This document shows, piece by piece, positions 61,682-64,000 of a DNA stretch of 64,000 nucleotides (positions are counted from its first letter, which is position 1; each line of letters opens with the position of its first letter). Under the pieces are notes generated by a model, which ran no database searches, was not told the DNA's origin, and was given only the letters and a program-made list of their open reading frames with translations. A program made the translations under genes and the position numbers. This stretch comes from Streptomyces yatensis. GTDB taxonomy: Bacteria > Actinomycetota > Actinomycetes > Streptomycetales > Streptomycetaceae. Location: NCBI RefSeq assembly GCF_018069625.1, contig NZ_CP072941.1, positions 6,014,001 through 6,078,000 on the forward strand, given 5' to 3'.

Positions 61682-62878
61682 ATGACCACCGCGACGACTG
61701 CGACGACCGCGCCGACCACGACCGCCATCACCGACATCGCCGGTCTGGTCACCAATGACCCCTCCCTCGGTGAAGGCCCCCTCGGCCTGATCCGGGACGC
61801 GGCCGTCGTCATCGACGGCGACCGCATCGCCTGGGTCGGTGAGTCCAGCAAAGCACCCGCCACCGACAACCGGGTCGACGCCGGTGGCCGGGCGGCCATT
61901 CCGGGCTTTGTGGACTCCCACTCCCATCTGGTCTTCGCGGGCGACCGGACCGAGGAGTTCAACGCCCGGATGTCCGGCCGCCCGTACAGCGCGGGCGGGA
62001 TCCGCACGACCGTCGCCGCCACCCGCGCCGCGTCGAACAACGTGCTGCACGCCAACGTCGGCCGCTATGTGGCCGAGGCGCGCCGCCAGGGCACCACAAC
62101 CCTCGAGATCAAGTCCGGCTACGGGCTGACCTCGCAGGACGAGGCCCGCGCGCTGACCATCGCCGGTGCCCACACCGACGAGGTGACCTTCCTCGGGGCA
62201 CATATCGTCGCCCCCGAGTTCGCCGACGACCCGGCCGCGTACGTGGATCTGGTCACCGGCCCGATGCTGGACGCCTGCGCCCCGTACGCCCGCTGGATCG
62301 ATGTCTTCTGCGAGCAGGGCGCCTTCGACGGCGACCAGGCCCGCACCATCCTGACCGCGGGCAAGGAGCGCGGGCTGATCCCGCGGGTCCACGCCAACCA
62401 GCTCTCCTACGGCCCCGGGGTGCAGCTCGCGGTGGAGCTGGGCGCCGCCTCGGCCGACCACTGCACGCATCTGACCGACGCGGACGTCGACGCGCTGGCC
62501 CAGGGGGAGACGGTGGCCACTCTGCTCCCCGGGGCGGAGTTCTCCACCCGCTCGACCTATCCGGACGCGCGCCGGCTGCTCGACGCGGGCGCCACAGTCG
62601 CGCTGTCCCCGGACTGCAACCCGGGCTCGTCCTTCACCAGCTCCATGCCGTTCTGTGTGGCCCTGGCCGTACGGGAGATGGGGATGACCCCCGACGAGGC
62701 GGTGTGGGCCGCCACGGCCGGTGGGGCGCGGGCCCTGCGCCGTACCGACGTGGGCCGGGTGAGCCCGGGCGCCCGCGCCGATCTGGCGCTGCTGGACGCC
62801 CCGTCCCATGTGCACCTCGCCTACCGCCCCGGTGTCCCGCTGATCTCGGCGGTGTGGCTGGGCGGCACTCTGCTCTGA
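61682..62878 (+). CDS. hutI: Imidazolonepropionase
   Basis: Opens the ring of 4-imidazolone-5-propionate to give N-formimidoyl-L-glutamate, the third step of histidine breakdown. The 398-residue protein has the metal motif [19 protein letters not shown], the HANQLSYG and DHCTHL metal ligands, and [15 protein letters not shown] near the substrate. The N-terminal 15 residues are a Thr/Ala repeat. ATG 61682 follows AAGGAG at about 12 bases; GTG 61634, overlapping the hutF stop, is an alternative. It is the last gene of the operon. Confidence 0.95.
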   Translation: MTTATTATTAPTTTAITDIAGLVTNDPSLGEGPLGLIRDAAVVIDGDRIAWVGESSKAPATDNRVDAGGRAAIPGFVDSHSHLVFAGDRTEEFNARMSGRPYSAGGIRTTVAATRAASNNVLHANVGRYVAEARRQGTTTLEIKSGYGLTSQDEARALTIAGAHTDEVTFLGAHIVAPEFADDPAAYVDLVTGPMLDACAPYARWIDVFCEQGAFDGDQARTILTAGKERGLIPRVHANQLSYGPGVQLAVELGAASADHCTHLTDADVDALAQGETVATLLPGAEFSTRSTYPDARRLLDAGATVALSPDCNPGSSFTSSMPFCVALAVREMGMTPDEAVWAATAGGARALRRTDVGRVSPGARADLALLDAPSHVHLAYRPGVPLISAVWLGGTLL

Positions 62879-62921
62879 CGCGTGACGTGATGTGAGCTGA
62901 CGGAGCGGCAGCACGCACGGA

Positions 62922-62958
62922 TAAGGGCCCGTCCCGGTCGGCCGGGGGCGGGCCCTTA
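62922..62958. terminator. Bidirectional terminator
   Basis: A 14-bp stem (TAAGGGCCCGTCCC at 62922-62935, GGGGCGGGCCCTTA at 62945-62958) with one mismatch and a nine-base loop, between hutI and the convergent sigma factor gene. Confidence 0.85.
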
Positions 62959-62974
62959 CTCGTCTGCGGAGACG

Positions 62975-63919
62975 TCACTCCTCGATCATCAGACCCTTGC
63001 GGAGCCGACGGAGGGTGCGCGACAGCAGCCGCGAGACATGCATCTGGGAGATGCCCAGCTCCTCGCCGATCTCCGACTGCGTCATATTGGCCACGAAGCG
63101 CAGGGAGAGGATCTTCCGGTCGCGCGCGGACAGATCGGCGATCAGAGGCTTCAGGGACTCGACGTACTCGATGCCTTCGAGTCCGTGGTCCTCGTAGCCG
63201 ATCCGGTCCGCCAGCGCTCCCTCGGAGTCGTCCTCCTCCGGCTGGGCGTCCAGCGAGCTCGCGGTGTACGCGTTGCTCGCGGCCATGCCCTCGACGACCT
63301 CGGCCTGGCTGATGTCCAGCCGCTCGGCCAGCTCGCCGACGGTGGGGGCGCGGTCCAGCCGCTGGGCGAGTTCGTCGCCGGCCTTGGCCAGGTCGAGACG
63401 GAGCTCCTGCAGCCGCCGCGGTACGCGCACCGACCAGCTGGTGTCGCGGAAGAAGCGCTTGATCTCACCGACGATCGTCGGCATCGCGAAGGTCGGGAAC
63501 TCGACGCCCCGGCCGGTCTCGAAGCGGTCGATGGCCTTGATCAGGCCGATGGTGCCGACCTGGACGATGTCCTCCATCGGCTCGCTGCGGGAGCGGAACC
63601 GGGAGGCGGCGAACTTGACCAGCGCCAAGTTGAGCTCGACCAGGGTGTTACGCACATAGGCGTACTCGTGGGTGCCTTCCTCCAGCACCTCGAGACGTTC
63701 GAAAAGGGTCTTCGACAGAGCCCTCGCGTCTACCGGTGCTACCGTGTCATAAGGAGGTATTTCCGGCAGATCGGACAATTCCGGCAGTTCATCGAAGAGG
63801 CCAACGGTCGCCTGGGCGTCCGCGTCGGGGGTGAACTGCTCGGGCAGGGGGGCCGACGAAACGGTGGTCCGGGTACTCCCCGAGGGTTCGGTACGCGTGT
63901 CGTCGAGGCGGGGTGACAT
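62975..63919 (-). CDS. SigB/SigF-family RNA polymerase sigma factor
   Basis: A 314-residue sigma-70 group 3 factor. An acidic N-terminal extension (about 1-60) is followed by region 2 (LVKFAASRFRSR, EDIVQVGTIGLIKAIDRFE, FPTFAMPTIVGEIKRFFRD), region 3 (APTVGELAERLDISQAEV) and region 4 with the helix-turn-helix TQSEIGEELGISQMHVSRLL. Such factors serve stress and sporulation and are held by anti-sigma factors; the hutI-sigma order resembles the sigI neighbourhood of S. coelicolor, though I cannot confirm the match. ATG 63919 has GGAGGAG four bases upstream. The anti-sigma gene, if linked, is outside the window. Confidence 0.93.
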   Translation of the reverse strand: MSPRLDDTRTEPSGSTRTTVSSAPLPEQFTPDADAQATVGLFDELPELSDLPEIPPYDTVAPVDARALSKTLFERLEVLEEGTHEYAYVRNTLVELNLALVKFAASRFRSRSEPMEDIVQVGTIGLIKAIDRFETGRGVEFPTFAMPTIVGEIKRFFRDTSWSVRVPRRLQELRLDLAKAGDELAQRLDRAPTVGELAERLDISQAEVVEGMAASNAYTASSLDAQPEEDDSEGALADRIGYEDHGLEGIEYVESLKPLIADLSARDRKILSLRFVANMTQSEIGEELGISQMHVSRLLSRTLRRLRKGLMIEE

Positions 63920-64000
63920 AGTCTCCTCCATCGTTCTCGGCATATGGCTGCCGGTGCCATAACGTGCTGCTCCGGTGAGCGGCGCCTCCAAAGCCGGGCC

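Overview
The window is chromosomal DNA from a Streptomyces-type actinomycete. Base composition is very high in G+C, codons almost always end in G or C, GTG starts are common, and the gene set is typical: a conservon (sensor kinase, roadblock, DUF742, GTPase, P450), two Rpf cell-wall enzymes, an LAXTG sortase substrate and the leucyl tRNA with a UAA anticodon that is bldA. I saw no insertion sequence, prophage, CRISPR array or rRNA. The only tRNA recognised is bldA.

Layout. 0-10 kb: hutH (histidine ammonia-lyase) behind a clear promoter, a small LAXTG-anchored protein, an L,D-transpeptidase lipoprotein, a two-domain VOC protein, a DUF2079 membrane protein, a secreted HNH nuclease-like lipoprotein, a SurA_N lipoprotein and MazG. 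10-13 kb: a translationally coupled pair on the minus strand, a DMATS-type indole prenyltransferase followed by tryptophanase, which looks like a small prenyl-indole pathway. 13-17 kb: a five-gene conservon whose P450 lacks the ExxR motif (CYP157-like) and whose DUF742 gene carries a TTA codon. 17.5-28 kb: a second P450, two rpf genes (the second behind a c-di-AMP riboswitch), enolase, a DivIC/FtsB-like protein, DUF501, Ppx/GppA, a type II NADH dehydrogenase and a cyclopropane fatty acid synthase-like enzyme. 28-36.5 kb: a MacB-like ABC exporter, bldA, a Bax inhibitor-1/YccA-like protein, small conserved proteins and a thiolase. 36.5-37.6 kb is an unusual repeat-filled noncoding block. 37.6-45 kb: an SGNH hydrolase, cystathionine beta-synthase, a molybdopterin S/N-oxide reductase and a MatB-like acyl-CoA synthetase.

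45-53 kb holds the most interesting group: an OpuC-type ABC importer (ATPase, two permeases, binding protein) plus an NCS1 permease. These are divergent from a histidine ammonia-lyase homologue that has lost the residues that make the MIO cofactor, and an RpiR-family regulator follows it. Ergothionase is a known MIO-free member of this fold, and OpuC-like importers include ergothioneine importers. A plausible reading is therefore uptake and trimethylamine elimination of a histidine betaine (hercynine, ergothioneine or a relative).

53-64 kb: a second repeat-filled noncoding block sharing a 48-bp box and other motifs with the first, a LysA-like decarboxylase, an MDR oxidoreductase, then the rest of histidine catabolism in one operon: hutU, an M20 amidohydrolase (possible stand-in for HutG), hutF and hutI. 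A SigB/SigF-type sigma factor gene converges on it.

How the parts connect. The hut genes are split, with hutH at one end and hutU-hutF-hutI at the other. Both hut promoters carry the same dyad, ATTCA-N14-TGAAT, lying over the -10 box, and a 9-of-10 match lies in the control region of the MIO-free lyase and importer. This suggests one regulon for histidine and a histidine-like betaine, which is an inference from sequence only.
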